From: Odontesthes bonariensis
Lineage: Eukaryota; Chordata; Actinopteri; Atheriniformes; Atherinopsidae
DNA: 64,000 bases
Reading direction: 5' to 3'
Assembly: GCF_027942865.1 (NCBI RefSeq)
Contig: NC_134509.1
Location: 9,507,754 to 9,571,753 of the forward strand
Shown here: positions 1 to 15,000 of the stretch, piece by piece
Position numbering within the stretch: position 1 is the stretch's first letter
How the letters are laid out: the number at the start of each line of letters is the position of its first letter
The notes under the pieces: generated by a model
Databases searched by the model: none
What the model saw: only the letters and a program-made list of their open reading frames with translations
Told to the model about the DNA's origin: nothing
Program-made: the position numbers and the translations under genes

Positions 1-14
1 CACACACACACACA
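1..14. repeat. (CA)n microsatellite at the window edge
   Basis: Seven CA units start the window; the tract probably continues to the left. It lies in a pds5a intron. Confidence 0.8.
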
Positions 15-96
15 ATACATTGTTATGTCACTTGTGTAGTCAGCGTCACTTTGGTGTATTTTTTTGAGCATTGGATACAAAAGCAAACACACTCAC

Positions 97-3000
97 TCTT
101 TGATGTCTTTGAGCTGTTCATATTCGTGTGGTTTTGTGAAGTCTGGATCGTGGGCTAGCAGGTGGATCATATAGGGCACAACGTACTCAGGAAGGAGAGA
201 GACGAGTTTTTCTGTGGAGAGAGAGAAAATAAGGCATTTTAAAGGTGAAAGTATGCGTCCAGCCAAGGCTGATAAATAAATAAATAAAAAAGGGAGGGAA
301 GAATACGGTTGCTACAGTTGGTCAAGTGTATATTCAGCACTGTTTTGTTCCTAAAAACCGAGGTCAGCTGCCAGAGTATACTGAATGACCGGGTTTTTCA
401 GACAGTAACAGGATTCATCAGGCTCAAACTGTGAAAAAGTGGTTCAGGGAGCACAAGATGTGGTTTTCACACGCGGATCGGCCTCCACATAGTTCAGACC
501 TCAACCCCACAGAGAGTCTTTGGGATGTGCTTGGACACACGTGGGAAAAAAAAAAATCAACGCCACCACGAACAGGAATAAATGTGGTGATATTATCACT
601 TATCGAAACAATGTCACAGCGGGGGGTTGCTGTAATCCGAGCTAAAGGTGGTCTGACAACATATTAGTCTGTGACTTTTTTTCTAAAGCCAGGCAGCACG
701 AGACATGAGTTCAGCGATGAAAAGTTCTGGTTCCCTTGACATTTTTGTTTATCTGGTCTTTTTGTCCTCTACTCTTTAATCAGACCTTTAATCAGAATGA
801 CATCTGAATTAATAACTAAAGCTGTTTATCCTGTTCATCTCCATGTAACCCTCGAGCTCTCCCAAATGCGGTTTCTGGGGCCTCAAACACGGACCAAAAC
901 AGAAAATAGATTCACCAGTGATAAAAAAGAAAGAAAGAAAGATAATAACCCACTGTCACACTGTGTTCACATACAGGTCACCGACTCAAGATAGCTAAAC
1001 TGTCAATTCCAATTTCCATTGTCTGAACTGTTGTAGAGTGAGGATGTTTAAAATGGGAACAATAAAAGCTAGCAATGGAACTGGAGCTTTGAAGCTGAAA
1101 ACTGACCCTGAGCGAGGGGATTCTGTTTGATGTACTCCCTGCGGACGGAGATGTTTTTGAGGAGGCACTGTCGGGCGTGGGCGCGGCGCTCCTTCACCGG
1201 GTCCTTGGCGCACAGAGCGAAAACGGCCAGGTACTCCAGGGGCAGCATCAGTTTGACGAGAGCCAAGTGCAGCTTCTGTGCAAAGATCTGCCGGACCTGG
1301 TAGCACTCGTCCTGTGTGTGAAGGAGCGACCACAGTTAGTCGAGGATCAAAGAAGCAAATTCATTCACTAAAATAATGACGAAAATGATCAAAAGTAGAG
1401 AGGAATTTCTCTGTTCCGTACAAACTCTACAGTGTCATTTGTCCTCATTGTGTAATATAGCTCAGCACGTTTTTGGAACTAATGTTGCCGTAATTAACTA
1501 ACATCAATTACGTGCCCAGCGTGCACAATACTACACTAAAGCCACCAAGTCGAATTTCATCCAACGTTTCTGCTTTTCAAAGGGGACATGAAACTCTACA
1601 AATAAAATCTTCAAAGGTCTATGATAAAATATAACATAACGGCGAGACTGACATTGATCACGAGGCCACAGAGCTGAAACTGCTCCGGTGTGATGATGTC
1701 GTGGTAACACGGCTCCTGCGCCAACTTCATAATGGCTCCACCTGCGGCCAGCCTCAAACGAGACATGTCTGATTTACTGTGAGAAGACAGAAAGAACAAA
1801 AAAAAACAAAAAACTGACAATAAATTAGTCGGTTCAAATAAAGCTCCAACTGTCAAGTTGTTAGCTTACCATGACCCTTAAAAGCTCCACGTTTCTGAGT
1901 AAATGGGAAAAAAACTGAGCTCGGCACAGTGACCATCCGTGTGACGCACCTGATCTTCTTCTGCTCCGTGAGGTCTCCCTCGCTGACCAGCATGGCTGAC
2001 AGCAGGCGTAGCGTGGAGTTTGCTGACTTGGATTGGTTGTTCTTCATTCCTAGTAACCAACGTACCAATAGCTTGATGGCCTGAACCTGGTGGGGGGGGG
2101 GGCAGCAAATGTACAGTTGTGTGCTCGATTCCTTCACAAAATCCATTTGTTTTCGTTTCCAACATATATTCAAAGAAAATAAGAACCTCTGCCATATAAA
2201 CCTAGAATACTGACACTTACTCAGATTGTACAGGAGGCGACATAGATTTTGCTAGTCTGCGTGCTTCCTACCTTTGCTAGAACCTCTGGTGAGACTTCCT
2301 CGTCGGTGGTCCACAGCTTCCCGTTTTTGTTCCCCACCGACTGATGAAACAAATCACATGCAAACCACATTTTACACACGCTACTTCAACAATAACTCCA
2401 CATGCACTCGTGACTTGGCTGCATTGGTACAAGTTTATTTAATGACCCTTTGAAATACAAAACAGTGTCGTTATATAAACATATATCTATAGGTGTGTCT
2501 GCTCCACGCACCCTGTCATTCATGAGCAAGTCTTTCACAATGAAATTAGCCACTATGGATTTCATCGGGGAGGCAAACTGATCTGGAGCGAGCATGGATA
2601 TATGTCCCAAAGACACAAGCGGAGTGATGAGCTGCTCGGGGACGTCTGCGTTGAGACTACGTGACAGAGGCTGCAGATGACAGAAGAAACATCATGAGTG
2701 CATCCACGCAAAACCGTGTTCAAGTGCAAACTGATGCAAGTGAAATCCCAATCAAATTTTAAAACAGTAATATAAATAAGAAATGGTCTCTCACCTCAAA
2801 AATCTGTGCCAGCTGCACTTCCTTGTTGTTGAAGATGGCGTGAATACAGTGGACAGCCTGCTTGGCCTGATGAGGAGTGCCCCGCTTGGCTTTCTGATGC
2901 AGGACGGGAATCAGTGTCCTGAAAAGGATTAAAAGTGTGTCTTGTAAAATGCTGACGCATCAGAAAACCGATTGCCTTTGTTGTTCAGCCATCGCTTACG

Positions 3001-6000
3001 ATCTTATCTGCTGTAGCTCCGTCTCAATCTTCTGCCCGGTGTTTCTGAAAATCTGGATGGCCGCCTCTGCCACTTTGTCGTCTTCCATCTTCAAACACTG
3101 GAGCAGAGACTCATAAGTCTCGGCCGAGTGGAAGGCTGTGGGGTGTGTGAACGAAAGGACCTACAAACGGAGAGGAACTTCACTTTCTGGCATCAATTTG
3201 GTCGTTAAGCACCTCAATTATCCACCAGGTACAATAATCCAGTCTTAAAAAGATCGTGGCAGCACTTTTCAGTTCAGTGCGCTACAGAATCCACACATTA
3301 CCATTTGTGTCACTATACGTCTTTTACTTGATCCAAAGCCCATACCTTGAGCAGCTCCAGGCCCGAGCGGATTGCTGTGTCAGGGGTAACACCTTCCTCA
3401 TCATCATCAGCTGTGCCTTCAATGGACTTGTTCAGCAGCTTTACCAAAGAACTAAAGAAGAACATAAAACCTCAAATAATACCATCCCTCTGTCAAGAAA
3501 AATGCCTCCTTTGCATTTTCTGATAGCCTTGAAGCACCTTTAGATATATAAAGAATAAATCTTCTGGACCAAAAGTATCACACTGCATAACCCATTTAAT
3601 GTATGTACTAATGGTGTTTTTCCACAAAGCAGAAAGGGTTAAACCTGAGCCATGCAGTGAGACATGCAGTTGCACCTCACCACCACTAGGTGTCTCACTG
3701 AATGAGGTATGGCCTGTTAATGGTACAGTGTTACACAATGACACAGATAGCACATGAAAGTAGAAAACACCCTGTTGCTCTGTCATATGACTGTTTCTGT
3801 TTAGGCGCTCCGCATTAAAACTCATTCTGATCTAATGGAACATTATTTCAAAAGCCATATGAATCATTTCAATAAAATTAGAAACATAGTCAGGTAAATT
3901 GTTTACAAGAATTCAAGTTTAGACTTGAATAAGTCTACACTTATATAAAAGGGGGGGGGGCTTTTTATAAGCTGACCTTATAGCCTCAGAGTCGATGTGA
4001 ACAGGGGCAATCCGCTCCAGCAGGAACTTCACCATCTCCAGGAAGGGGTTGGTTGGCTGTTTCGGGAATGTCAACTTTCGAGTGATCTCCCTCTGTACAA
4101 AGTACAAACGGTGCATAATTAACACAAACATTCCCCCTTATACATAGACACGTATATTTACACTTAGCCTTGCGTTATTTTATCTAGAACAAATATGTGT
4201 GACTCATTTGAAAGTCTCTCTCTTTTTTTTTCATTCCACCCACACCCACCCTTTTTCTCTGCTTTGGTCACCAGCTCAGGACTGCTCAAAGCCACCCAAA
4301 TATTTAACCTAAAAGAGCTTTGTGTCTGTAGCTGAAGTGTTAAGAGCGGCATTAAGAGCTGTGTGTGAAGTTAGACAAAGAGGTGAATGGACAAACAAAT
4401 CTGCAACTAAGTACAGTGAGTTGGCGCCATCTCACCACACAGATCTCCGCCTGCTTGCAGGAGCAGGTTGGACTGATGAGCATCTCCAGCTGGACTCGGA
4501 GCTTCTCGTCCTCACCGAGAACCTGATTGAATTTCTTCATGAAGTCTTGGGCTTTTCCAGCATCTGGTAGGTTCTCTGAAAACACAGCAGTGTCAGAAGA
4601 GGAACACCACACCGTGGATGGATGCTTGAAAAAGAGACTCCACTTTAACCACGACTCCATAATGATCAATTAAAAGAGTAGGAAGAAAACACTGTTATGC
4701 AGGATGAACCTTAATAACAGTTGGAACACAAATTATGATACAATACAGAGTGTTTCTATGTGTTTGCTTCCAACTTACTGGCAATACTCATGAGCTTCGC
4801 AAACATCGCTGTGTTATTGGGCTCGGACTACCAGGAGATGAGGAAAAACACATTACAGATGTATTTAGAGCCTTAATTCTGTACACGTTCAGAAGAAAAA
4901 CAAAATTAGTGAATCTCTACACACCACTGGCAGCTTGTGCAGATCAAGCAGCTCTTTAACAAGACCTCTGAGCATGTTCTGACACTTCCACATCTCATTC
5001 AGGGCCCTAAAAATCAAAGATTAATTAGAGGAAAAACACAGCAGAAAATCAATATACTGCCTTTATAAAACACTCGTTGCCATATTACTGTGTGGCGCAT
5101 GTTCAACTTGTGGGTTGAAACAGAATCGGGAGTGTATCCCGCTCTACTGTTTAGTGTGATGTTTATTAAAATTAAAATAAATAAATAAATTTGAAATAAA
5201 GGTCAGTATTTTTTGCAGATGTGTGTAAATGTTTCAGATGTACTAACTTGACGGCATTCGTGTCCAGGCAGGCGTAAAGGTAGTACAAACATTTCATCTT
5301 CTCCTCTGTGTCAAGATTGTGAGGGACCATGAACTGGGCAAAAATCTTCTCTACTAACAACCTGGAAGAAGAAAGTTTCCATGAGTGACCAGAAGACCAG
5401 CCTCACCCACCCACTCACTGTTAAACCCAGCCAAAGTCGACCAACTTTGCCAGCCCCCTTTGCACATTATCAACCCAATTAAAAGTGCCCTCAGCCAATT
5501 CAACACTGAAAACATCAAACGCATTATCAACACTAAACACCTGCCGGAGCAGAGGAAAGCTGCTCCATTAATGATCAGGACAGGAATATGAACAGTCCCT
5601 GAACTCACTTGTCATCGATGCTGTTCTGATAGTAGATGTGCAGCAGTTTGTCTTTGATCCAGCTGATCTTCAGGGCCGACTCCTTTCCTGCCTCATGGTG
5701 CAGACAGTACTTCTTAAAGAGCTGAGCCAGGCCCATCATGGCCTCTTTACGCACACGCCACTACAAAAGGAGAGGAAAACAGATTGGAGAGGGAAAGTCT
5801 TCCAGTTAAGATTTGGAAAGTCCATTTCCTTTCCTTGTTTTATAAGGAAAGTAAGTGTAACAAGGGTTAATTTGGCTTGTGTATAATTCCACAAAATTAT
5901 TGTTTTTAACCTGACAAGAATAGTCGGGTGGAACTTTTGTTTTCTTTTTGTGTTTCTGTACGTTCTTTTATGGGGGAGCAACATTTGTGACAAAAGACAC

Positions 6001-9000
6001 GGTCCTGCCAAAACTCTTCCTCTTTTTTGTGATGTTTGGTGAGGAAAGGTGAGCTCCCATTTTGTCTTTTATATTTGGCATTTTATTTTGTCAGGTATGC
6101 TCCATGTTTTACTTTTTTGTGCCAATGTTTCCCAGGCTAACTAATGTTTGCGGCTCTTTTTTGTGAGGTTCGGTGAGGAAAGGTGGAGGACAATAAAGGC
6201 CTTCGAAAGAGCAGCGGTGTGGTCTCCATTTGTTCTAACCTTAACACAACACAGAGGTTTCATACCGGTTACATAAGTACACGAAAGCTTTATGACATAT
6301 TGCAAGAAATCTTGTGTTTATATGTCAGAAGACTGTCAGAAGAAAATAATATACGTCTCACCCTCTTGTCCAGGGTCCTTTCCCTTACAAAGCCCAACAG
6401 CTGGTCGTTGACCAAGTTGAGGTCTTTCTTCCCAGCGTTGATGATGGTGACGATGACGTCATGACGGATGGCTTCTTCTGGGTCGTGGGAACGCACTTTC
6501 AAATATTCTGAATGCAAGGAGAGAAGGATTTTGACCACGTTTGTGTTGGAGCAGTGTGCGAAAAAGAACGGATTCAGCTGGAGGACGGCGGACTGCAATC
6601 CCGACCGGCCACAAATACACACCTGTCAGGTCTCTTGCCAGGTCCGGGTGGTTCATGAGGCAGTGGCTGGCAAACTTTACGCACTCTAGCCTGACTGGCA
6701 CGTGGATGTCGTTGAACCTGGAAAAACATTGGTTACATGTGATGAAAACGGAGGACAAATATTCATCTGCATAAGTACTTTTGACTACAGCAAAACTTTA
6801 TGCGGTAAATATATTGGAATTACAATGAAATAATACTAGTAAATGTACCTCCCATTAGTAAATGAGCCAAAAACTTGAGCTGAGATTTTGCAAAAAACTG
6901 CTCACAGTGACTCGGCCTAATACAATACTTGGGCCATACAGTGTTGAAGTGACTCACCGTCCTAAAAAGCACTGCCACAGTGGTCTGTTCTGAGAGGCCA
7001 GCTCAGAGTCTTTGGCCCCAAATAACTTGGCGAGCAACCGTACAACGGCTAGTCGCTCCTCGCCGTCGTTGCTCTGCAAACAGAAGCAGACGCGTTAACA
7101 TGTTTGCATTTTTTCATCTCGTTTCCACATGATGCACATCCAAAAAGGTTTGACCGTTTCTCAGACATGTGGAAAGTGCACATAGTTAGGCAGCAATGCA
7201 CCACACCTCGGTGTCCAGAAAAGGGCAGAGCATGCATGATATGTTTGTCTGTTGGTTGGGTTAATGTGGGCACCATCGCTGACCTCGACACCATGAGTTA
7301 AATGCTGTTCACTATCCAAGTGCCGACATTGCTTTAGCCATGGAATCAGCCATGGAGCACGTCTGTGACGGGACACAGGAGGGTGCAGCAGGCGTGAGTA
7401 CATGATGTGGGGAAAAAAAATAAAAGGGAAATCCCACATTCAGGGAGTTGTGTCGAGTCTTGATCGCTTCCCTGTGAGAAAAGTTAGGCAGCCCGACTTC
7501 ACTTCAGTGGTTGAGGTGGTGCTAGTAATTCTAGTCTCTAAGCGCGCCAGTAGAGCTCAAGCTTCGACTTCGACGAATCTAAAACGTGACAAGTTTCTCG
7601 TTGGAGCTAAAGAAGATTAAAACTTCATGATAGTCACCGCTCCCTCGATGAGTCTGATCACACACAAGTCAGCACCAACTGTAAGTGCGCGAGAACCAGT
7701 AGGAAGGTTTGAGCTCAGTTTCTGTCCTGTAAACTGTTTGTTCGGGTTTTCATTGTAATTGAACAATTTTGTGAAACCGCACTGTTCAAAAGTGCCTGTA
7801 AAGGCTTCACGACCGCAGTGTTTTTTTACTACGGGAGAAAATAAATCCTCTGCTTGGTGCGATGTTGACAATGGAACCGATTTACAGAAAATTCAACAGA
7901 TATTTGAAAAAAACATGCCTATCAAACATCAATGTTAGCCTGGAGGGAAAAAAAATGATATCAAAAGGAGTCAACTTTTCAGAGAAAGGTTGATGCTTGG
8001 CTAGGTCTGAGGTGAGTATTATTGTTGTTGTTATTGTGTGTGCGACTTTGTGTTGTGTTAACCTTAAGTTTGAACTCCAGCTGCGGCATGACAGAGGTAA
8101 GCAGCAAGGGGTCAATGGCAAACAGTTCCTGGATGAGGTCAAAGACGTGCTCTGAAAGGTCACTGACTGAGGACTTTCCCATTACTAAAACCTGATTGAA
8201 GAACTGTGGAAAGAAAGGAAAAAAACAAACAGGTAAACAATGACTTTAAGAGTTATTGATGAAGATAAGCTACCGATACATCAACTTATTTTGATGGAAA
8301 GGCAGGAAGTGGGAGGGGAAAAAAAACAAAAAAGAAGCTCAGTGAGAGAGAACAACCAACATGTGGAGAACTAAAATGCAGAAGAAGGTCCTCACGTTCG
8401 CAATGCACGTCTCGATGGTCTGGACGGTCCTCTTCAGCAGAGTCTTTGCAAGATCGTACGCTTGCTTGTTCAGATTCTGTTCCAAACAAAGTTAAACACC
8501 GATCAGCTAGTCCAAGTGAAGAAATTAATAAAAAAAAAAAAAACCCTCAGAGGACAACCGGATCTCTGAGCCTCTGGCCAGCATGGTTGTTCTAATAATA
8601 AGATTTTCAGATTCTTACTTTGTGTGCAGGAATGAGGTTAATTAGGATTGTGTCCAGCAGCTCTTGTGTGACTCCGTCTCCTTCCATGATGATAGAACTC
8701 ATCAGGTCCATCATGTGCATTTGAACCTTCTGGTTATGGCTGTTACTGAGGACGAAGGAAGACAGAGACTCTGATATGTTATCATCAAGTCTTGTTTTTT
8801 TCAACAAGAGCAAAAAAATTATAATAATTATACATAATCACCAATAAAATTATGAAAGTGACGCAGTCTTATAACCCCACTGACATACAGCGTTGGAATG
8901 AACCGCACATGTATATTCAAATGTTTTATTTCCCATGACTCTGCAGCTTTACAGCTCAGAGAAACATCCAGGATGGAAAAGATTCGGCTAATTCAAGCGA

Positions 9001-12000
9001 CAAAGGCCTTACTTGATGACCGAGAAGAGTGTTTTGAAGAGTTGGATGAAGATTTCGTTGCAGTCCTCCAGCTCAAAGCAGATATTGTACGACTTCACCC
9101 AGGCGAGGTTCTTTGGAAAACACACAAGAAATCCTCACCTTTAACAATCAATTCAACCGGGACTTTTCCGTGAATTACATTCCATAAAGCACATTTTTGT
9201 AATAGTTACACCGATGTGCTTTCTTTAATAAACTGTGTAGAGAAGTAACAGGAAACTGCTCATGACTTGGTAAGCTTCTTTTTTTTTTCTTCTCCCCGTC
9301 CAAATTAAAGTCAGAAATATCTTAGATCTTTATATTACATGAAATATGCAAAAGAACGCAGCATTCACTACCGTTTTAGAAGCTGGAACCTGAGAATATA
9401 AAGACATTTTTCAAATGATATTGCTTAGAAAAGTAACTAATTGATTTGTTATCCAACTGCTTGATCTCTAAACGCGATGAGCTCTTCCTTCTTAGGTAAA
9501 ACCCTCACCTCCAGAAGGTAGAAGTATCGGTTGAACTGAGGGCTCTTGGTGTCTTCTAGTCCCTTTAACTGTCTGGTGATGAACAAGAAGATATCCTGGA
9601 GAAAAAAAAAAAAAAAAGTCATTTTCAGTATATGATTGAGTTTTTAGTGGGTACAGGAAGGTTCAGCAGAAAAGAAATGGATGGTGCGTCAACAGAGTTG
9701 CTGTAAAAACTCAATTTTTCTCTGTAAAACTTAAAAATACTAAAAATTTCGATGACTCTTTAGTCTTAAGGACCTCAGTTGACTGTATAAACATTACTAC
9801 TCACTAGTTGTCAGGCAAACATACTTAACTACCATTCAAGAAGTTTAAATAAACTCACTGAATCTGCACAGTGGACTTATGAATACGAGTAATCACTTAA
9901 GGTCTGAACTACTTCTGAACACGATCCCCTTTAGGATAGTGCGAAGTCGAGGGTCACGTCCTAACCTTGAGCTTGTCATGGGAAGTGTAAGGGGCCTCAG
10001 GAGCGTAGATCCTGAAGATGTCGGCGAGACAGCAGGCCACCAGTAGCCGTACGTCTTTATTGGGGTTCCTAAGGAAGAATTCTGAGGCAAGGTGGAGTGC
10101 CAGGCCGAGATACTGCTGCTTCTCCTCTTCAGAGTCCTGATCCATGTCCATGTAGGTCTTCACCACCATCTGTTAAATACAGCGACAAGGGTGGTTGAGT
10201 CTGTCAGTTTCTCTCCCAGTCACAAGTGTACTGAATTCTAATGAGCCGAATTCCCTTCAAAGCCGTTCTCGAAAGCACAGTTTTGTGTTTCCGCCATCAG
10301 ACGGCAGACAGGGTTTGAAAAAGGGACTCAAATGTCGCCACTTTCAGACCAAGGGTGTCTAACAAAAATGAAAGCGCACATCAGAGACGGCAACCACGCC
10401 GAAAAAACGGAAAGCAGCGAAGGTTTGTCCAGAAGTGGCTAGATTTGTCACCGTGTGTTTGTTTAGAAAAATCTAAAACTAGAAATGCTAGAAACCAGTC
10501 AGCAACAACAATAAAATTAAAAAAAAAAAAAAAACTATTTCAGTACAGTTTAACTCACCTCTACAAACTGAAAAAGCGTCTGCTCCAAGTCAACAATGAG
10601 ACTTAATCAGAACTGATGTCATTAAAAAAAAAAAAGAAGAACTGAAATGACAACCAAAGTTGGACATTATTGGAACACTCATAGGGGTTACATCAGCCTA
10701 GAAATCTAGTCGCCCCTAGCGACCGCAAATTGAATTTGCTCCGTGGCTAGTCTAGTCACTTGTGGTCGTTTTGCGAGGCTGAAAATCGAAACTTAATCAG
10801 GGCAATCAAATCATGAGGAGCGGGGTCGTTTCAGTGTGTAGTTCCAGAGAGAGGTAAACAGTGGCTGCGCCCAGCGAACAGTCTTTTGAGTTGGCTTTGG
10901 CAGCGACTCTAGAAGATTTAAATATACATTTTTCTTTGCGAGACAAACAGATAACTGCACTTAAGTTTTTATTGAAAAAAAAAAAAGAGGACGTTTTCGG
11001 AGTTTTGCTCACTGGCTACGGTAAAAGTTTAATTTACCAGCTTGCTCCGTTGGCGTTGAGTGCAGAGGCAACTTAACAGACAATCGTTTATCCCACCCAC
11101 ACTGCTATCCAGCGTCACTAGACCCCTGTACAGCTTTTTGCTGTACGGGTCTGGCTTGCTAGGCTAGGGTTACATGGCACTGTACTAAATTACAATAAGA
11201 ATGAGTTATTAAGTTCATGTAGACACCTTAATCTGACAAGAAATTGGATCGGTTCGGGTTACTCGCGGTCAGATTAAGACCCTGAGGTAACTCGGTTGAA
11301 AGTCACACTAAACGTGCTTGTAGACGGTGAAGCACGTGGTGAATCGGACTTTGCGTTCGGCGCATGCTCGAGATCTTTTCCCAGGATCGTGAACCGGAAG
11401 TCAAAGGAGACGATATTACTGTTGTTGTCGCCGCCGTCGGAAAGAAACAAACAACGCGATGGAGAATGCTCTGTTGTGTATCGCGTTTGTGCAATAAGCC
11501 ACAAATAAAATGTAGAGGGACGTAGCTTCATCTTGCTCTTCGTTCGCCATCTTTCTCAAATGCCTGAGTTTGCTGTTGTTGGTGTTGAAGAGGTCAACAG
11601 GAAGTGGCTCTATTAGCAATAGTTGAAATGGGTACAGCGCCACCTATCATACCGGGGTATGACACGCTTTGTGCCTATGATTCGATTAATTCCCGGCATA
11701 TATCCAAGGATAATTTCCCTTGCTCAAATAAGGAGCATAATCCAACTATAGCTATAATCGAATTAATCTCATCATGTAGACCCACTGAGTGTCACCAACA
11801 GAGCCCTCAACAAGGTTGATTTCTCCATGGTTAAAAAATACCAACTTAATATGGACCGAGTCGGTATTTTACAAGTGGAATTCTTGATGATACGGGTGTT
11901 TATTTTTGACAGTAATGTGACGAGAACAATTAACTTGGGACTCCGTGGAAGTACAGCGAGCAACCGTCCCGCAGATATTCAAATACCTCAAACACAGCAG

Positions 12001-15000
12001 GTCACGTCTGGTGGTCGGTTTCATATTGTTGATTAATTCTAATAAAAAGCTACGCAAAAAGGACCTTTTACCATTAATAATTAAAAATAAATGTAATAAC
12101 TCCAGATTGCCTTTCCCAATCACAGAACAAACAAATGTTAAAACAACAGATACTATCAATCTTTTTCTTATCATTTATTTTTCAGCCAAACACAAGCTGA
12201 GGCTGTATTTACAGCAGTCTTATCAAATGCATCAGTTTTGGTGGATATGCACTAGAGGACGGTGCTTTAAGCTGCCACTTCCTCTGTGTGTGTATGTGAG
12301 AGCTGAAGTGTAGCTGTAAAGCTTTCCCAACAGTCAGGCAGCCAGCATGGGTGGGGGATGGGGCCAACAGCTCAACTCACTCCTACACACATTCATGCAC
12401 ACACACACACGCACACACCCACTCACCCCAACCCTCACTGCTCTGAGCTGAGGAAAGCTCTGAATACAGAGACTAGTGTGTGGGCCTCTTGAGCTGAGTG
12501 CCTGAGCATCTCTGTAACCTACATTTATTGTAAGGTTTGTGGCCAAAATTACAATTTCAGTTTGAAAATATAAGCGGCACTTTCCCCCCCCCCTAAAAAG
12601 CCATCCACTGCAGTCTGATAGAACAAATCAGCTAAAATGCTTCACTAAAATGAACCCATAGCTGATAAGGACCAGATGATTCTTTACTGTGTCGTGGTTC
12701 AGGGTGAGGGGACATGAAAAAATAAAAAGGAAAAAACAGTAACATTTAGATGCGAAATATTCCAAATTGAATCACGAGTGTCAAAAATCGATTTTTTTTT
12801 ATTTTTTTTTTTTAATGAAGTGATGCAAATGTTGAAGAACAAAAAAAGAATGAACTTGAAAAAGTGGCATTGAATAGCAGTCAGGGGAGCGCACACGGTG
12901 GCAAAGCCTGAAATCCGACCGGCGCCCTCGGCGCTGAGAGTTAAACGCATGGAAGCGCTTCGGCTTCTGCAAAGTTGAAGTGAAATATTTTGGAACCACA
13001 ACAAACACGATAAAGCACACGACACAGTCCCAGCTGGGAAAGGATGAAAGACGACCGATATTTAGTTGCTGTGAACCGGAGGAACGTCGAGCCAGCGATG
13101 TGTCAAAGCGTCATCCAAACTCGGAAAGGCAGAAACAAACACCACAGCAGTTTTTTCAGTGCCATGGGTTTGCATACGTATTCGGTGTTAGAACCGGGGA
13201 CTTTTATGTCTGAGATACACCGTCCCATCTCAAAGATACTTTACTGACAGAGATCCCCACACTCACAGGATCATTTAAGGAAGCAGGCAGCGTAGCTCCA
13301 ACGTGTGCGGGCCATTTTGCCTTAGGCTACGGCTACACGAAAACGGGTACGAAAATTATTGCGACCACACAGGAAAGCTTCTGTAAAGAATCAAGTCCAG
13401 ATGGGAATGCTGAAAACGCTGAAAACGATGCAGTACACACGCCACACCTGTATGTGCGCTGTAAGCCACCCCCACCGGTTACACCAGAACAATAGAAGAA
13501 GCAATGCGCATGCGTGTACGCCCCTACTTCTACCAGCGCATCACCTGTAAATGTTCCTTCAACAACGCCGCTGTAGTTAGCAGTGTCTGCAGCAGTGCTA
13601 ACATCAATGTTGTGGGGTCCATGATGATCGCTGTCTGTCCTTGCTGTGTTGTCTTCTTCTTCCGGATTTTGAATGGAAGCCGCTTTTTGTTCTGGTCACT
13701 GACGTATGTGTATACGTCAATGGCGTTAGCCATGTGGCTGTGACGCAGATGTAAACGAATCCGTTTTGGCCGTAACAATGGAAACGAAACGACGCCGTTC
13801 TCAGATCTTCCCACTCTGGAACCCGTTCTCCAAAACTATCGTTAGTGGGAACGCCGGCTCCGCCAAACGATAAGCAAAAGTATCGTTTACAGTGAAAAAC
13901 GTTTCCGTGTAGCCGTAGCCTTAGAATGTTGTGTCACCAAAACTGTGTGCACTTTATCACAGATGATTTGCAGATAGCTTCTCATGTGATCCAACAATTG
14001 CAATTGCTCAATGCACATAAAAGCCAGATGACATGTGTCAATTTACTAAAAGCAGGCTGCTACAGACACATTTTTCTTCTTAAACTTCCAGTTAAGAGGC
14101 CACATCTCCTCTTTGCCTTATTAACAAAAGATACTTGAAAGCAAGTGTTAGAAATACTTTGCCAAGTAAGTGGCAAGGAGTTTAAAAAAACAAAATCATA
14201 AATAAATCTTTAAAAAAAAAAAAAACTGCATCGATAATCATTTTATAATAGCTTTGCAGCACTCTGAAGCATAACTGAATCCTAGCCCTCGTCTTGATAA
14301 GACAAACCTTGGAATTAAAAGAAGATGTACCTTCTTCTACACAACTGCAAATCCTTATCTTTTAAATTCACGATTGTGCTCGAGGATTCGTTAATTCATG
14401 CAAATGGACCCGAGATCCGTTCAGATAGACGAGACATTAACGTCTCATGTTTCGCAGTTGATTTCTCCCAGTCCCATTTGAGCCCTTTCAGACACATGTA
14501 ACACTAATAGCTTAATCACTCATTCAGATAAGAGTCGCTTTGCATTAATGTTGCTCCCGGCTTCATTCAGACATGACGGAAAGAGCCATGGAGGAACGCA
14601 CGATAACTGTCAATGGCAAAAGGCTGGATAATACACATTGCTTTGTCTTCATAGAACCCCAGCTTTCTCTGCCATAGCTGTATGCATCAGTGTCCCCAAC
14701 GCAAAGTGGTTGTGTATAATTAAGCGACATGTTCATACAACTGAGGGTTTCATCTCACAACAGTTTGTTACAAACTCAAGGACACTGTCGACACACATCA
14801 TGGCTGTTTATCAGCAGAGAGCAGATGATACGCAGAAAAAAATTCTTTAAAGTCCTTCTAGTTTTTAAGTGTTTTCATAGCAACTTATCTTTTTGCCACA
14901 CAAAAGCTCACATCAAGCTCACAAACACAACCTTTGTGTTGGTCAGAATAGCAGCGGAAAGGGGCAGTTGGACGTAATGATATCTGGTCAAACGGAAAGC

